Source of the DNA: Cristatella mucedo
Taxonomy: Eukaryota; Bryozoa; Phylactolaemata; Cristatellidae
Direction of reading: 5' to 3'
Assembly (NCBI GenBank): GCA_009760855.2
Contig: WPIO01000052.1
Span: 661,501 to 725,500, forward strand
Length of the DNA: 64,000 nt
Shown: positions 23,839-34,979 of the stretch, in pieces
Position numbering within the stretch: position 1 is the stretch's first letter
Layout: each line of letters starts with the position of its first letter
Translations under genes and position numbers: made by a program
The notes under the pieces: generated by a model
Databases searched by the model: none
Seen by the model: the letters and a program-made list of their open reading frames with translations, nothing else
Told to the model about the DNA's origin: nothing

Positions 23839-26498
23839 AATAATAATAATAATAATAATGCACTTGATAAAGCGCCCTCAGAGAACTTAATCTCTCTAGG
23901 CGCTTTACATTAGCTGCAAAGGAAAATGCAATTGAATGGTGAGTAAAATCATGCTGGATAAACAAACAAAATGAATAACATGGTTAGGGGTGACATGCAC
24001 AGGGTCAGCATGCAAATGTGGTTAAACTAGCAGCATGCACAGTATCAGCACGCATAAGCACATCAAGGATGAATCACAGGGACCCACTAAATGCAGTCCT
24101 AAATAGGTGTGTTTTTAAATTCATTTTAAATGTGGTCAGGTCAGGGGATGTTCTGACGCATGTCGGGAGGGATTTTCAGGCTTCGGGAGCAAACGAACTA
24201 CATACACGGTCTCCAAAGGATTTGAGGTTTGTACGAGGTATTTTTAGACTGTTGGATTCCGGAAAGCGGGTGATACGATGCTTGGCCTGGTGGAGGAGTA
24301 GATCTGAGAGATAGGCTAAAGCCAAAGAATGAAGTGACCTAAAAGTGAGCGACAAAACCTTGAAGTCGATCCGTTGCTTGACTGGTAGCCAGTGCAGGTC
24401 GGCGAGAAGTGGTGTGAAGTGGCAACTGCGACGCTCACGACAGACAAGCCAATCTGCAGAGTGTTGCACCAGCTGCAAGCGCCTGATCGCACATGCAGGT
24501 AGGCCAGCGAGCAGTGACTTGCAGAAGTCGAGACGGGATGTCACGAATGCATGGACCAACTTAGATGTGGTATCCTTATCTAAACAAGCCCGAATTTAAC
24601 AATGTTATGTAGCTGAACATAGGCAGATTTAATATGGAGCTGATATGGTCGTCTAACGAGAGGTCACTTTGGAATATGAAACCTAGATTTCGAGCTGATT
24701 CAACTGGAGATATGCTGGCAGAGCCAATTTTGAGTTTCAGCCTTTCCAATTACTGAATCCCACTGAGTTTGCCCATAACTCGTAAGTTAGTTTTATCGTC
24801 ATTTTGTTTTAGAAAAATTGCTGCCATCCATGTGTGGATGTCATCAATACATGCAGCAAGTGAGTTGAGAGAACTTGAGGTGCTCGAAGGCTGGGAGAGA
24901 TCAAAGCAAAGGTACAACTGAGTGTCATCCGCATAGAAGTGAAAGCCTGGATTGTGCTTGGCAATCACATCAGCAAGAGGGAGAGTATAAACGTGAAAGG
25001 AACCGGACCTAGCATGGAGCCCTGAGGTACGCCATATTTCAGAGGTACCTCAGATGATCTTTGTCCATTCACGTAAATACTCTGGAGTCTCCCACTGAGA
25101 TAGGATCTGAACCACTGCAGAGCAGTGCCAGTGATGCCCAGGTGAGATGAGAGGCGCTCTAGAAGAACTTTGTGATCGATGGTATCAAAAGCTGCTGAAA
25201 GATCGAGCGAAACAAGCAGAGACACTCTACCCGTGTCTGCATTCCCAAGTAGGTCGTTGTATACCCGAAGCAATGCTGACTCTGTGGAGTGATTAGCTCT
25301 AAAGCCAGACTGGAACTTACTAGCAAGGTGTGAGGTTTCGATATATGAGTTCAGTTGGTCTGCCACGACCCGTTCGAGTGTCTTTGATAGGAATGGTAGA
25401 AGGGAAACTGGGCGGTAGTTGCTCAAATTCTCTTGGTCAAGTGTAGCTTTCTTGAGAAGTGGCCTGACTACAGCTTTTTTTAAAGGTGCTGGGACATGAC
25501 CTAAGGCTAATGACATATTAATTATGTTAGTTATGCATGGCAGCAGTAGATCAATGCAACGTAGGAGCAGGACAGTGGGAATAGGGTCCAGAGGACTTGC
25601 TGTCTTCTTTGATTGAGATACGAACTTTAGGACTAGATTACTCGTGACCTGCTTAAATGCAGACATTGAGGTGCAGCCAGGAACCGAGGAACAGCATTCT
25701 AGTGGGGAGTTTGTCATCGCAGGGATGGATTCCCTGATCCTGTCTATCTTCTGGACACAGAATCGAGAGAAGCGATCGTCTAGATCATCACAAAGATCAT
25801 CAGGTAAGGAGCTAACCTGGCAGCGATTGAGGAGATGGTTTATTGTCGACATCAGCATTTTTGGATTGTGCATCTGTGATTCAACCATGCTTCTATAGAA
25901 GCTAGACTTGGCCTTTGCTAGGATCGATTGGTACGACCTACAGTAGTCTTCATATGCCTGTCGATGGACAGTCAGTCCAGATCTTTTGTGTACTTTTCAA
26001 GCTTTCGCTTAGTAGACCTGGCTAGTTTAATGTCTGTGGTAAACCATAGGCCGTCTGGGCGGGGGCGCACAGTGCGCTTTGTCAGAGGTGCAAACTCGTC
26101 GAGCGTGTCAGCTAGTGTCGTGTTGTAGCAATCTACCAATGATGACAGATCGGAGGGAGGACTGAGCAGCAGAGGTGAAGCAGATAGTCTCGCACGGACA
26201 GCATCGATGTCAAGGGTCTTGAGGTTTCGCGATTCACAGATTATTTTAGAGGAGGAGATGGGCACACACTGTAGATTGAATGAGATCTGCATGTGGTCAG
26301 ATAAGCAGGATTTGGTGATAATTGGTGATGAAAAAGTGCAGTTGTATAAGAAATTCTGGTCGAGTGTGTGACCCTTGATGTGAGTAGGGCCATGCTCATG
26401 AGCCACAAGAGACAATGAGTCAGTCAATGCACGAAATTCGATAAGATAAGACTCATCTAAATTAATTGTTTGAGCAGTCTGAATCTGCTGCAATGATT
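23839..26498 (-). mobile_element. LINE family 1 (CR1/L2-like), longest copy: endonuclease end, RT, tail
   Basis: On the minus strand, 26493-25972 encodes the end of the AP endonuclease domain: HEHGPTHIKGHTLDQ, then SDHMQISFNL with the catalytic SDH. After a frame break, 25888-24965 is a 307-aa RT frame. It includes [55 protein letters not shown] and [29 protein letters not shown] lies at about 24940-24880. The C-terminal domain continues at 24559-24176, and the 3' UTR with a (TTA)n tail ends at 23839. The N-terminal ORF1 and the first part of the endonuclease are missing. The copy is 5'-truncated and inactive, but it is the best reference for the family here. Its 5' edge meets a plus-strand family-2 piece. 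Confidence 0.92.
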
Positions 26499-26885
26499 AA
26501 TGAACTGAATGCTTGCATTGCGGACATTTGATCATGAATTGGTCTAGCGGTCAAGGTGCTTGCCCCGACCAAGGTCTGACTGGGGTCGTGGGCTCAAGCC
26601 CCGAGGCATATGTGAAGCGCCTGAATAGAGATTAAGTTCTCTTGGGGCGCTATATAAATGAATTATATTTTTTTATATATGAATCTGAACAACGATAAAA
26701 TGGATCTAGCATTCATAGGGCACCCCTTACGCACGGATGGGCTAAGAAACTTTACTCTTCTAATATATGTGAAGCTTTTGTGCGACTGTTTCCATACGAT
26801 ATGAATTTAGGTGTCATCCTATTTCAAATGCCTAAATTTTGAAAGCTCCAAAGACTGCCGTCACAGCTAACCATCACATCCTCAC
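26499..26885 (+). mobile_element. LINE family 2 fragment split by a SINE
   Basis: 26499-26535 (CTGAATGCTTGCATTGCGGA) and 26684-26885 (GAATTTAGGTGTCATCC, TGCCTAAATTTTGAAAGCTC) match successive parts of the family-2 copy at 12288-12540. SINE A at 26538-26683 lies between them. Confidence 0.75.
26538..26683 (+). mobile_element. SINE type A inserted in LINE family 2
   Basis: The head TGGTCTAGCGGTCAAGGTGC, B-box-like GGGCTCAAGCCCC, and tail AGAGATTAAGTTCTCTTGGG followed by GCGCTATATAAATGAATTAT make this the cleanest copy of the type. It interrupts a family-2 fragment, so it inserted later. Confidence 0.75.
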
Positions 26886-27680
26886 ACTTCTGAAAATAGA
26901 TTGGGCTGTTAAAAAATGTATAAAAGTACAGTATCCATGGTGACAATGCAGTTCACGGAGGCTGGTCTGGAGGAACACTTGCCTTCACACTGCTGACTTC
27001 GTCTCCAGAGAAAAATGTCTAAGCCTTAAGAGAGCTGGACAAAAAGGCTTGGGAGTGTAGGAAGTGCCGACGTCGTCTACATGCTAGCGCCAGGAAAATC
27101 AATGCACACGATGTCTCTAATTAGGCTGACACCTAAAATAAACACTAAGTAATCATTCTGTCAACAACACAGCATGGAATGGATGGGCTCTGTCCTGTGT
27201 GACAGGCTGGCGCAGCCAGCTAAGCTTAGCATGGTCTAAGTTTGTAAAAATGCTTAACTAGCTCATCTAGCAATAGTCAAGTCCATTGAAACAAGGAATT
27301 GCTTGCATTCTCGCATGAACAAATTTAAATAAAAGATGTACAATGCAATTCATTTTGCTTTTGGTGCCATTGGCCTTGGCGCCCGGGGACATCTGTCCCC
27401 CGCCCCTTGCTATGCCTCTGACGTGCACAGATGAAACTTCAAAACTTCCACTTGTCGCACCAAAAATACTCGCCGGTTTTTTTAATGCAAGCGTTTCAGC
27501 TGAAGCTGCGACTCCGGGTGTCTGTCAATTGCGTTTCCCAAAACAGTCAGAATATTCTAACTAAGCTTAGGCAGTCTCGGCAAAAATGTGCAACTTTACA
27601 AAGTTGAAAATTAATGCACCTATGCAGACCAATCCTAATATTGAGCATCCATAGCGCGGCAGTCAAAGCTTTCTGCTTTT
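26886..27680. other. no gene seen
   Basis: No exon, domain or recognised repeat. A 73-aa frame at 27343-27564 has a hydrophobic start (MQFILLLVPLALAPGD) that looks like a signal peptide, but nothing else supports a gene. Confidence 0.35.
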
Positions 27681-27872
27681 GCGAGGTCAATCCTGCTTGG
27701 TTCAAATGAGGCAAGAAAGATTTCTGATTTCGGCTGGCTACATGTTGCTTTATATGTCCACGATTACGGAAAATTAAGCTCCAGGACGTTTGATGACGCA
27801 TACAGCAAAGTTTATCCAGCTGAAATAAGAAATCTTTCTTGCCTTATTTGAAACAAGCAGAGTTGACCTCGC
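27681..27872. repeat. fold-back element, about 79-bp imperfect arms
   Basis: 27681-27759 and 27794-27872 are reverse complements with roughly 80% identity: GCGAGGTCAATCCTGCTTGG against the reverse of AAACAAGCAGAGTTGACCTC. The spacer is only about 35 bp. The size fits a small fold-back or MITE-like element, or a decayed hairpin RNA locus. No similar copy was noticed elsewhere in the window. Confidence 0.75.
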
Positions 27873-28224
27873 ATTTAAAATTTCACTGTGATACGAGAAG
27901 TATTAGCCGAGTTATGAAATTTACAAGGCACCGACCGACCCTAGAAATGAAGCTGCATACGTCACAATAATGCACCTCCATAAGCTTCAAGGATCTATCG
28001 CGACCTACCAAGTTTAGACAAGTTGTGGTAAAAGTCGCAGATGATGCACAGATCGCTAATTTTTTGTTTGTTCCGGTTTACATCCGGGTTATACGTAGTT
28101 TGCATAGCCGTTTTTCTTCCATGCGGAAGTCGTCAGAACTTTCGATCCCAGTCCTACCATATTTGTCTTTCCAATGATACCCTAAACACATATTCGATTG
28201 TCGGACAAATATTATAAGCATTTT

Positions 28225-28425
28225 CTTGGCATGCTCCAGCCTACATTTCCAAACTAATTTCCAATCAGGCTAGACATAGTAAAACCTTCTTTCCTGACAT
28301 AAGCTGCTTAACTGCGCCTCGAACTGGGCTCAAATCCTCCGGAGACCGTGCCTTTAGTTCGTATACTGCCAAAGCTTGGATTTTACTGCCAAGTGACGTC
28401 ATGACACCCCCCTCCGACTTCGTAG
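28225..28425 (+). mobile_element. diverged LINE family 1 C-terminal fragment
   Basis: Words such as CCAGCCTACATTTCCAAACT and CTCCGGAGACCGTGCCTTTA parallel the LAPAYLSDLL...NLKSFGDRAFS coding region of better copies. It is a short, old fragment. Confidence 0.6.
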
Positions 28426-29537
28426 GACTCGTAATCGCAAGCTTCGCCGGTGCAAAAAAGTTGATTGTGCCAGAGTTAGTGGTTCGGGAGGTTCGACCTA
28501 GCTAGCGCCAGCTCACTTTCGCGCTAGCGTGAACCTCGGAGCCGCTCATCGCAAATCCGCTTGCGTCGGTCGTCACGTGCCTGGAGAATTTTTTGCCTCT
28601 ATCCACTTCCTGGAACTCCCGCTCGGCGTCCGGCTAGTGCACCGACCTTCACAGGCACAGGAGAGAGCGCCAGTCTCGGTGTGAGCGTCCGAACGCGAAG
28701 ACGGCGGCGCCGACATCTAAGGCGCCGCTGACGAGCGTCCGGTTCGAGGCGGAGAGTAGTAACGGCGGCGGGATTGCCTGCGAAGCTGATCCGGCGACGG
28801 CTTTCGGGCGCGCAGCTAGAAAGCTCACCGCGGGCGTTGAAGCAAGCGCAGCTGAACGCTTCAGGACGGACTCGCGCCTCCCATCTTCCTAGCTCGCGAG
28901 AGCTCCCGATCGATCCAGACGCTCGTTTCGTTCAGCCAACTGCCCGCGCCGCAACTGCGCGCTCGCGTCGAGGGAAGGTCGCCTCTTTGAGGAGGCTTTT
29001 TTTTGTTGCGGCGCATCCGGCGATCGCCGAGCGACGGTAGAGCAGCGAGCGATTCCGATCGATGAAGAAGCGCAATCCAATCTACCTGATTTAAGGAGCT
29101 CCGCGTCTGCTCGTTGCGTCGGGCGCGTCGTGCACTGGCCTCGGCGAAGAGAATTGCGCTCGCCGTCTGACGCTGCCGCGGCGACAGCGCCGTCAGGAAG
29201 CAACCTATCTAAAGCGGCGCAGCGATTTCGGGCGCGCACCTGACCGCCGCACTAAAGATTCCGCCGTGCGAATTGGCGTAGCCCTGCAGTCGCGGCTACG
29301 CGGTCGCTAGCACCTCCTGCAGCTGCAGAGCGCGCGTTGCGCTCCATCGCGTAGGTCGCGTAGGGCGAAAAGCGAGAAGCGGATGCGGAAGCTGGCAATA
29401 GATTCGATGACGGCGACGGCGCGCCAGCGGGAGTGCTGCCGCCGCCGCCGAAGATCGGCGGATCGAACCCGCGGTTTCGTGGGCTTTCGTCGTCTTTCGC
29501 TTTTCTGCCGCCCGACAAATCGACAATCCGTACGAGC

Positions 29538-29540
<3 letters not shown>

Positions 29541-29579
<39 letters not shown>
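29541..29579. repeat. (GCG)13 trinucleotide repeat
   Basis: Uninterrupted GCG/CGG triplets inside the CpG-rich island. Confidence 0.95.
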
Positions 29580-29580
<1 letters not shown>

Positions 29581-29924
29581 ACAGGGTCCGGCGAGCTGTC
29601 GCTACAAGGCGACGGACGGCCGGAGGCCGTGTGCTAGCGGCGGCGGCGTCGGCCACTTGCTGACGCCGCTGGCTCTGCGTGCGCTTCGGATTCGCGCTCA
29701 GGAGCGGCTCGTCGCCGGCGACAGTCGGGTGTGGCACTCACTTGGCTCGCGCCACTCGAGACGACCGACCGACCGACCGGGCGTCTGCACGCATTTCCAT
29801 CTCAGCTAATACGGCGTCGTTTGTTCGTAGAGCCAGGTCAGTTTCTGCTATGGCGACACTGCACATAGCAGGGGCTCTTCGCCATGCTCGCCGCCAGCGT
29901 CTGTTTGTATCTACCTTAAGTAAA

Positions 29925-30120
29925 CATGTTTTGAGATATATTTTTCGTTGAGTGTTTCTCACTAAAACTTCGACCCTGAAACCTAAAGTTTAAACCCAAA
30001 CACTCGAACAAACAGATATACACTGTTTCACCACTCAACCCTAAACCGTCAACCCGAAAACATGCAGCACCCAAACACTGAACTCAAAATCCTTAGCCCT
30101 AAAATAAACGCGTAGGCTCT
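29925..30120. repeat. dispersed AT-rich repeat with CCCTAAA-like words
   Basis: It contains ACCCTGAAACCTAAA, CAACCCTAAACC and AGCCCTAAAATAAA among AC-rich sequence. The start (GTTTCTCACTAAAAC) parallels 46635-46650 (CGTTTCTCGTAAAAC), which is followed by similar words. Confidence 0.5.
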
Positions 30121-31091
30121 AAAATGCGTTTATTTAACGCAAACATAAGCAGGCGCTGGCGATCGCGTGGTACGGACGGCACGTGCTGTGGGCACTGTGC
30201 CCCCTAGCAGAGCCTGACCAGGCTCCACGAACAAGCGCGGCGCTGTATTAGATGCCTGCCCCGCCCCCTCGAAGCATCTCGCGGCATCTCGCGCGACGAG
30301 CGGCGAACGAGTGGAGAGCGGCGACTGCTGCAGCTGCCTGCGGCGTCGAGCCCGCGGAGCGCGTCACGCGCGGCCAGATTTCGCGGAAGCTGGCTTCCCC
30401 CGAGGAGCGGGACCGCCGCGCCGCTACAGTCTGCTGCTCCTCCCGTCGACGCGCGCAACGAGCCTCGGTGAGTGCTCGTCGGCTCAGAGGCTTGAGGCGC
30501 CGGCGGGCCCCTCGCCGCGAGCGATTCGAGATTTTCGCCGTGGCACTTTCGCGGACTGGACAAGAGGCCACTGTAGGCCGCCGCCGCCACTGCCGTCATG
30601 AATCTCCCATCGTACTATCGGGAGACATTGGCAGTAGCGGGCGCTGCCACCGCCACCGCAGCCACCGCCGCCGCCGCCGCAGCCATCATTAACGCCGGGC
30701 AGCCGGGAGTCGTACGTGACCGCGCTCGTGTGCGCGAGCGTGCGTGCGCACTTGCGGCGCGGGTAAATAGCGTGCGCGCGTGACGCCGGACAGCGCGCCG
30801 CCGGCGAAACTCGCGCCGCCCCGGACTGCAGAAGAACGCGCGACGCTGACGGAGCGATGATCGGCGGTGGTTCGATCCGCCGCCCCCTCCCTAACGCCGA
30901 CGGAGCTGCGACAGTGGCGAGGTCGCATGTGCGCGATCCGGCACATTTTTGCGCGCGAACGCCGCTAATGGCGCCTCCAGGAGGGGTCGCCTTTCGAGCG
31001 GAGCGCTGTAGAATGAGCGGTCGCGATGATGCGTGCTTATTGTCGAGCCCCACGTGTCGCATTCTCTGAAGTGACAGCCTCCGCCGCGTAG

Positions 31092-31430
<339 letters not shown>

Positions 31431-31468
31431 CTTCTCCACTGCATACGGATAGAGCCCCTCTCTTCCTT

Positions 31469-31575
31469 CACACAATATGGTTAGTGGCAGCATGCACAGT
31501 GACAGCACGCGTAAGCACATAAAGGACGAATCGCAGGGATCCACTGAATGAAATAAATAGGTGCGTTTTTAATTT
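31469..31575 (-). mobile_element. LINE family 1 3' UTR fragment
   Basis: ATATGGTTAGTGGCAGCATG, then AGCACGCGTAAGCACATAAA and AATAGGTGCGTTTTTAATTT are family-1 minus-strand 3' UTR. It lacks the terminal hairpin and tail, which the adjacent (AG)n run replaces. Confidence 0.8.
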
Positions 31576-31657
31576 TAAACTCTTGCGCGTTTATAATTCA
31601 AAATAAAGCGCACCGATCGATGGCATATGTTTTGGAACTCAGGGCGGATATTTGCCG

Positions 31658-32028
31658 GATGGTTTGGCCCAGTGGTTAAGGTCCTCGCTCTGACCAAGGT
31701 CGAGGGGAATGTATTTGCGTGCAAACACTGTGCATACTGCCACTAACCATATTTGCAGCTAACCCTGTGTATGTCACATTTAACCACGTTATATTTGCTG
31801 ACATTGAGCATGCTGCAACTAACCATTCCATTGTGCTTCCTTTACGGCAAATGTAAAGTGTCTCGAAAAGAGATTAAGCTTTCTGAGGGCGCCATACAAA
31901 TGTATTATTATTATTATTTGATAACCGAGATCGTGGGCTCGAGCCCCGTGGCATTCGTAAAGCACCTGAATGGAGATTGAGTTCATTTAGAGCGCTATCC
32001 AAATGACTTACTTTTAGAATTATATTTA
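31658..32028 (+). mobile_element. SINE type A split by a LINE insertion
   Basis: The head at 31658-31706 (GGCCCAGTGGTTAAGGTCCT, CTGACCAAGGTCGAG) and the rest at 31919-32028 (CCGAGATCGTGGGCTCGAGC to AGAGCGCTATCCAAATGA) join into one SINE if the LINE piece is removed. Confidence 0.7.
31707..31918 (+). mobile_element. LINE family 1 3' end inserted in a SINE
   Basis: CACTGTGCATACTGCCACTA, ACGGCAAATGTAAAGTGTCT, AGCTTTCTGAGGGCGCCATA and a (TTA)n tail. It is a 5'-truncated copy about 210 bp long. Confidence 0.85.
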
Positions 32029-32326
32029 TGTTTTTGTCTCAAGCGGGGAGCGATCGCGTAACTTCCGGTTGCTCATGCCAGCAATCAAAAGGTTGAGATT
32101 TTGAGACTACGAACTCTGCCCCTTGAAAGGGCTTAAATCCTGGCTTTAACTGACCGCTTTCACACTCGAGCCAAATCTCTGTGCACCGTCTGACCGCACA
32201 TGCATGTCTTTAGTAATTGAAAATGGGTGACCTGCAACCATTACGTCTGCTGTGGTCGCAGACCAGAGACCGCATCCACGAGACTTATGCAGGTCCAGGC
32301 AGGTAAGGATAGCGTTCGTTTAAACC

Positions 32327-32327
<1 letters not shown>
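32029..32327. other. no gene seen
   Basis: Single-copy sequence without recognisable features. Confidence 0.35.
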
Positions 32328-32396
<69 letters not shown>

Positions 32397-32402
32397 CTGA
32401 TA

Positions 32403-32442
<40 letters not shown>

Positions 32443-32465
32443 ACCACTGCGTACAGCTCACTTTG

Positions 32466-32501
<36 letters not shown>
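32328..32501. repeat. (TA)n and (TG)n microsatellites
   Basis: Two TA runs (32328-32394, 32407-32439) and one TG run (32468-32501). Confidence 0.95.
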
Positions 32502-32503
<2 letters not shown>

Positions 32504-32504
32504 C

Positions 32505-33105
32505 TTTGTGGACCTCTGATTGCCTCGCGTACGAGACAGTGTTCAGGCACGTGACTGGCCTGGCTTTGTGGCCTCAATCCTCCTCCTCCTCAGTGGAGAG
32601 TGGCTGTTGCTCGCCCGCGGCATGTGCAGGGACTTTGAGCGGAAGCTCCGCCACGCCCATCCGGAGCACCCACCATCTCGGCCGGACAGGCCTGCTCCGG
32701 GTGGGCCGCGACCTTGAGACCCGAGATGTGCCAGTGCACCTGCAGCGATCGTACGCCATCAACCTTACGAAGGTCATCCGGGAGAACCTTCTTCCCGAGC
32801 CGACCGTGTTCTCCGGCGACCTGGCGACCTGCCGCTCCCACTGGGCGGCCTAATCGCATGCTCGGCTAGTCGATAATGACCACTTGGCCGCTCTCCTAAA
32901 GGACGATCCGACCTCGAGTGGCACCAGCCTGAAGTCACCACTGTCTGAGGACGACGTCGCCGCACGGCTTTGCAGAGCCTGTAACACCCCTCCGGGAGCT
33001 GACCGTCTGGAGTACCGCCACTTGCGCCTCGTCGACCCTGCGTGCAGGCTTATCATTTGCATCCTGAATGGCTGCCTCGGGTCTCACGATCCTGACAAAC
33101 AAGAC
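32505..33105 (+). mobile_element. R2/NeSL-like non-LTR retrotransposon remnant, pre-RT region
   Basis: The plus-strand frame at 32884-33100 reads LSEDDVAARLCRACNTPPGA then DRLEYRHLRLVDPACRLI and CILNGCLGSHDPD. This matches the conserved entry to the RT domain in R2-like elements (basic helix, then a T-x-PG-x-D-x-L-x-YxHL type motif, then an IFN-CL-like helix). Upstream, 32735-32850 (SYAINLTKVIRENLLPEPTV) resembles the linker before it. A stop at about 32851 and truncation at a (TC)n run after 33105 show it is dead. It differs from families 1 and 2. Clade assignment is by motif memory only. Confidence 0.55.
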
Positions 33106-33106
33106 G

Positions 33107-33141
<35 letters not shown>

Positions 33142-33310
33142 GCTATTTACACTGTAGGTGCTTAATTTCGAAAAGCAGTGCGATCTGAGGCCGTCTGCCA
33201 TGGGGTTGAATGCCGAAAACATAACTTCACCCCTCCTCGCAATAATGGTTGCTTATCTAGGACCTAATTGAGGACACGTTACATACGCGCCGAAAGTAGA
33301 AACATGGTTG

Positions 33311-33405
33311 TATGCATGTATATACATAAATACGCTTATATATATATATATATATACCATGTTATATATACAAATGAACTACGTATTTATGTATATACAT
33401 GCATA
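33311..33405. repeat. inner palindrome, 24-bp perfect arms
   Basis: 33311-33334 (TATGCATGTATATACATAAA then TACG) is the exact reverse complement of 33382-33405. The spacer includes a TA run. Confidence 0.9.
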
Positions 33406-33418
33406 AGCCCTGTATCTA

Positions 33419-33689
33419 TGCAATGTAATGTATATCCGTCTGTGACTCTACAAAGTCATAAAGACTATGTGGGTGTTACGCAGGAGAGTTTAGTATAGCG
33501 TACTCATAGCCTAAGCGACTTGCGGTACGCATTCGGTAGCCAACAGACTTCATCTCACACAACAAGGAGAAAGTGGGAAGTATAGCCGAGTCACGAGAGC
33601 AGTTGAGGTAGTGAGTAGCATGAAAGTAGCAGCTCAGGACCGCTGAAAAGAATGAGCCAAAGTCGGCAGCAGGAGAGTTGCTGTCGCTG
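33419..33689 (-). mobile_element. LINE family 2 3' end
   Basis: The minus strand has family-2 C-terminal coding (33689-33480, ending RLGYEYAILNSPA) and the 3' UTR up to TTACATTGCAT. Its 5' truncation point coincides with the inner edge of the right inverted arm. Confidence 0.85.
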
Positions 33690-33849
33690 CTTTCGGCGCG
33701 TATGTAACGTGTCCTCAATGAGGTCGTAGATAAGCAACCATTATTGCGAGGAGGGGTGAAATTCTGTTTTCGGCATTCAGCCCCATGGCAGACGGCCTCC
33801 GGTCGCACTGCCTTTCGAAATTAAGCACCTCCAGTGTAAATGCGTATAC

Positions 33850-34975
33850 TTACGTCATGATGCCCTGGTTTTCTATAGAGCTATAGTGTTTTTGAGAAGG
33901 TTGGACTATTTATAGAGCGGTTAAAGAGGCAATTCTTTTTAATGGGGCTACTAGCTTCGCGAGATGCCTAAACCTCGTCTCAGAGCGCTAAAGAGCCTCC
34001 AGGGCTGCGAGCATTCAACGCGCAGCTGCTCAGCGTTAGCTGATGGAGTAGCAGCGGAGCTGACCGGTTGTTTTTACGGCGGGATAAACAAACCTGCAGG
34101 GCAGTGCACCTTGCCTCAAGTGGGGGCTCTTAATTTATAATAAGATGGAGTGCACACATGCTTTCCGGGCGCTGCGCTTTCAGCGAGAAGCTTCGCGCGC
34201 TCTCCAATAGGGAAGCATGCCAGTTTTTCGAGGGAGCTGAACGTCGCCGTCAACGTCTTCCGGGCGGCAAGCTTTGGCGCGCAGACAAAGAGGCCTCCGA
34301 GCCCTCTCAGCTTAAAGGTCTGCCTCTCAAGAAGGCCAGTGAGGAGTTTGAGTAAAGCTGACGAGGCATCCCGACAGTCACCACTTCCGCGCTCTCGCTC
34401 CGAGTCGATCGCTCTTTGAAGCCTCTTTGAAGCCCTCCGGTTACGCTACTGCAAAACAGTTTTAATTTTTAAAACGAGCTGAACATCGCTTGAAAGAAAT
34501 GTGACCCATGTGACTCACGTGCGTATAAACAGCAGCAAATCGCCTAAAAGTGTTAACTCTCAAACTTGTCGCTCCTGCTGGCACTAGTCCAACTCAGCCG
34601 CGCAACCAGTTGAGCCCTACATTTTCAATAGACTGCCAAGCCCCTCGTTGTGAGCTCAGCACCACGCTTTCCCGTCAATGGTTGTTTGTTACGCCAAGTG
34701 TTTGGCAATGAACTGTGCGAGCGTGCGCAGTGCACGTGACTGCTCGGAATGCCTGACTGCGGCTAGACCTCACTGCTACACGGTAGCGCTGGGAACTCTC
34801 GCTGTGAAGCTCGGCTACGAAGTTTGAGAAGCCGCAACAATGTACGCAGATATGGTGCCGATAGCAAAGCAAGACATCAACCAAGCACGGAAATATTTAA
34901 TTATATGTCGATGTTTTTAATGCATTGCTCTGTCTTCCACAGCCGAAGAAGGCTACACCTCATCAGCACGAGACG
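33850..34975. other. no gene defended
   Basis: Mixed-composition sequence. Frames at 34150-34420 are open on the plus strand but show no domain. Confidence 0.35.
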
Positions 34976-34979
34976 TTAA

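Larger units (their letters stand above)
28430..31085. other. CpG-rich island with CGG repeats; no exon defended
   Basis: About 2.6 kb of very GC- and CpG-rich DNA with a (GCG)13 run at 29541-29579 and a smaller CCG/CAC run at 30645-30685. Many frames are open on both strands simply because of composition. It is a plausible promoter or 5' UTR region, but I see no TATA box or coding exon I can defend. A patch at 29925-30120 is AT-rich and contains degenerate CCCTAAA-like words. Confidence 0.45.
33145..33841. repeat. 697-bp structure with 152-bp inverted arms
   Basis: 33145-33296 and 33690-33841 are reverse complements over 152 bp with about ten mismatches (ends ATTTACACTG and CAGTGTAAAT). Inside are a 24-bp palindrome pair around a TA run and a minus-strand LINE family-2 3' end that stops exactly where the right arm begins. 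Confidence 0.9.
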
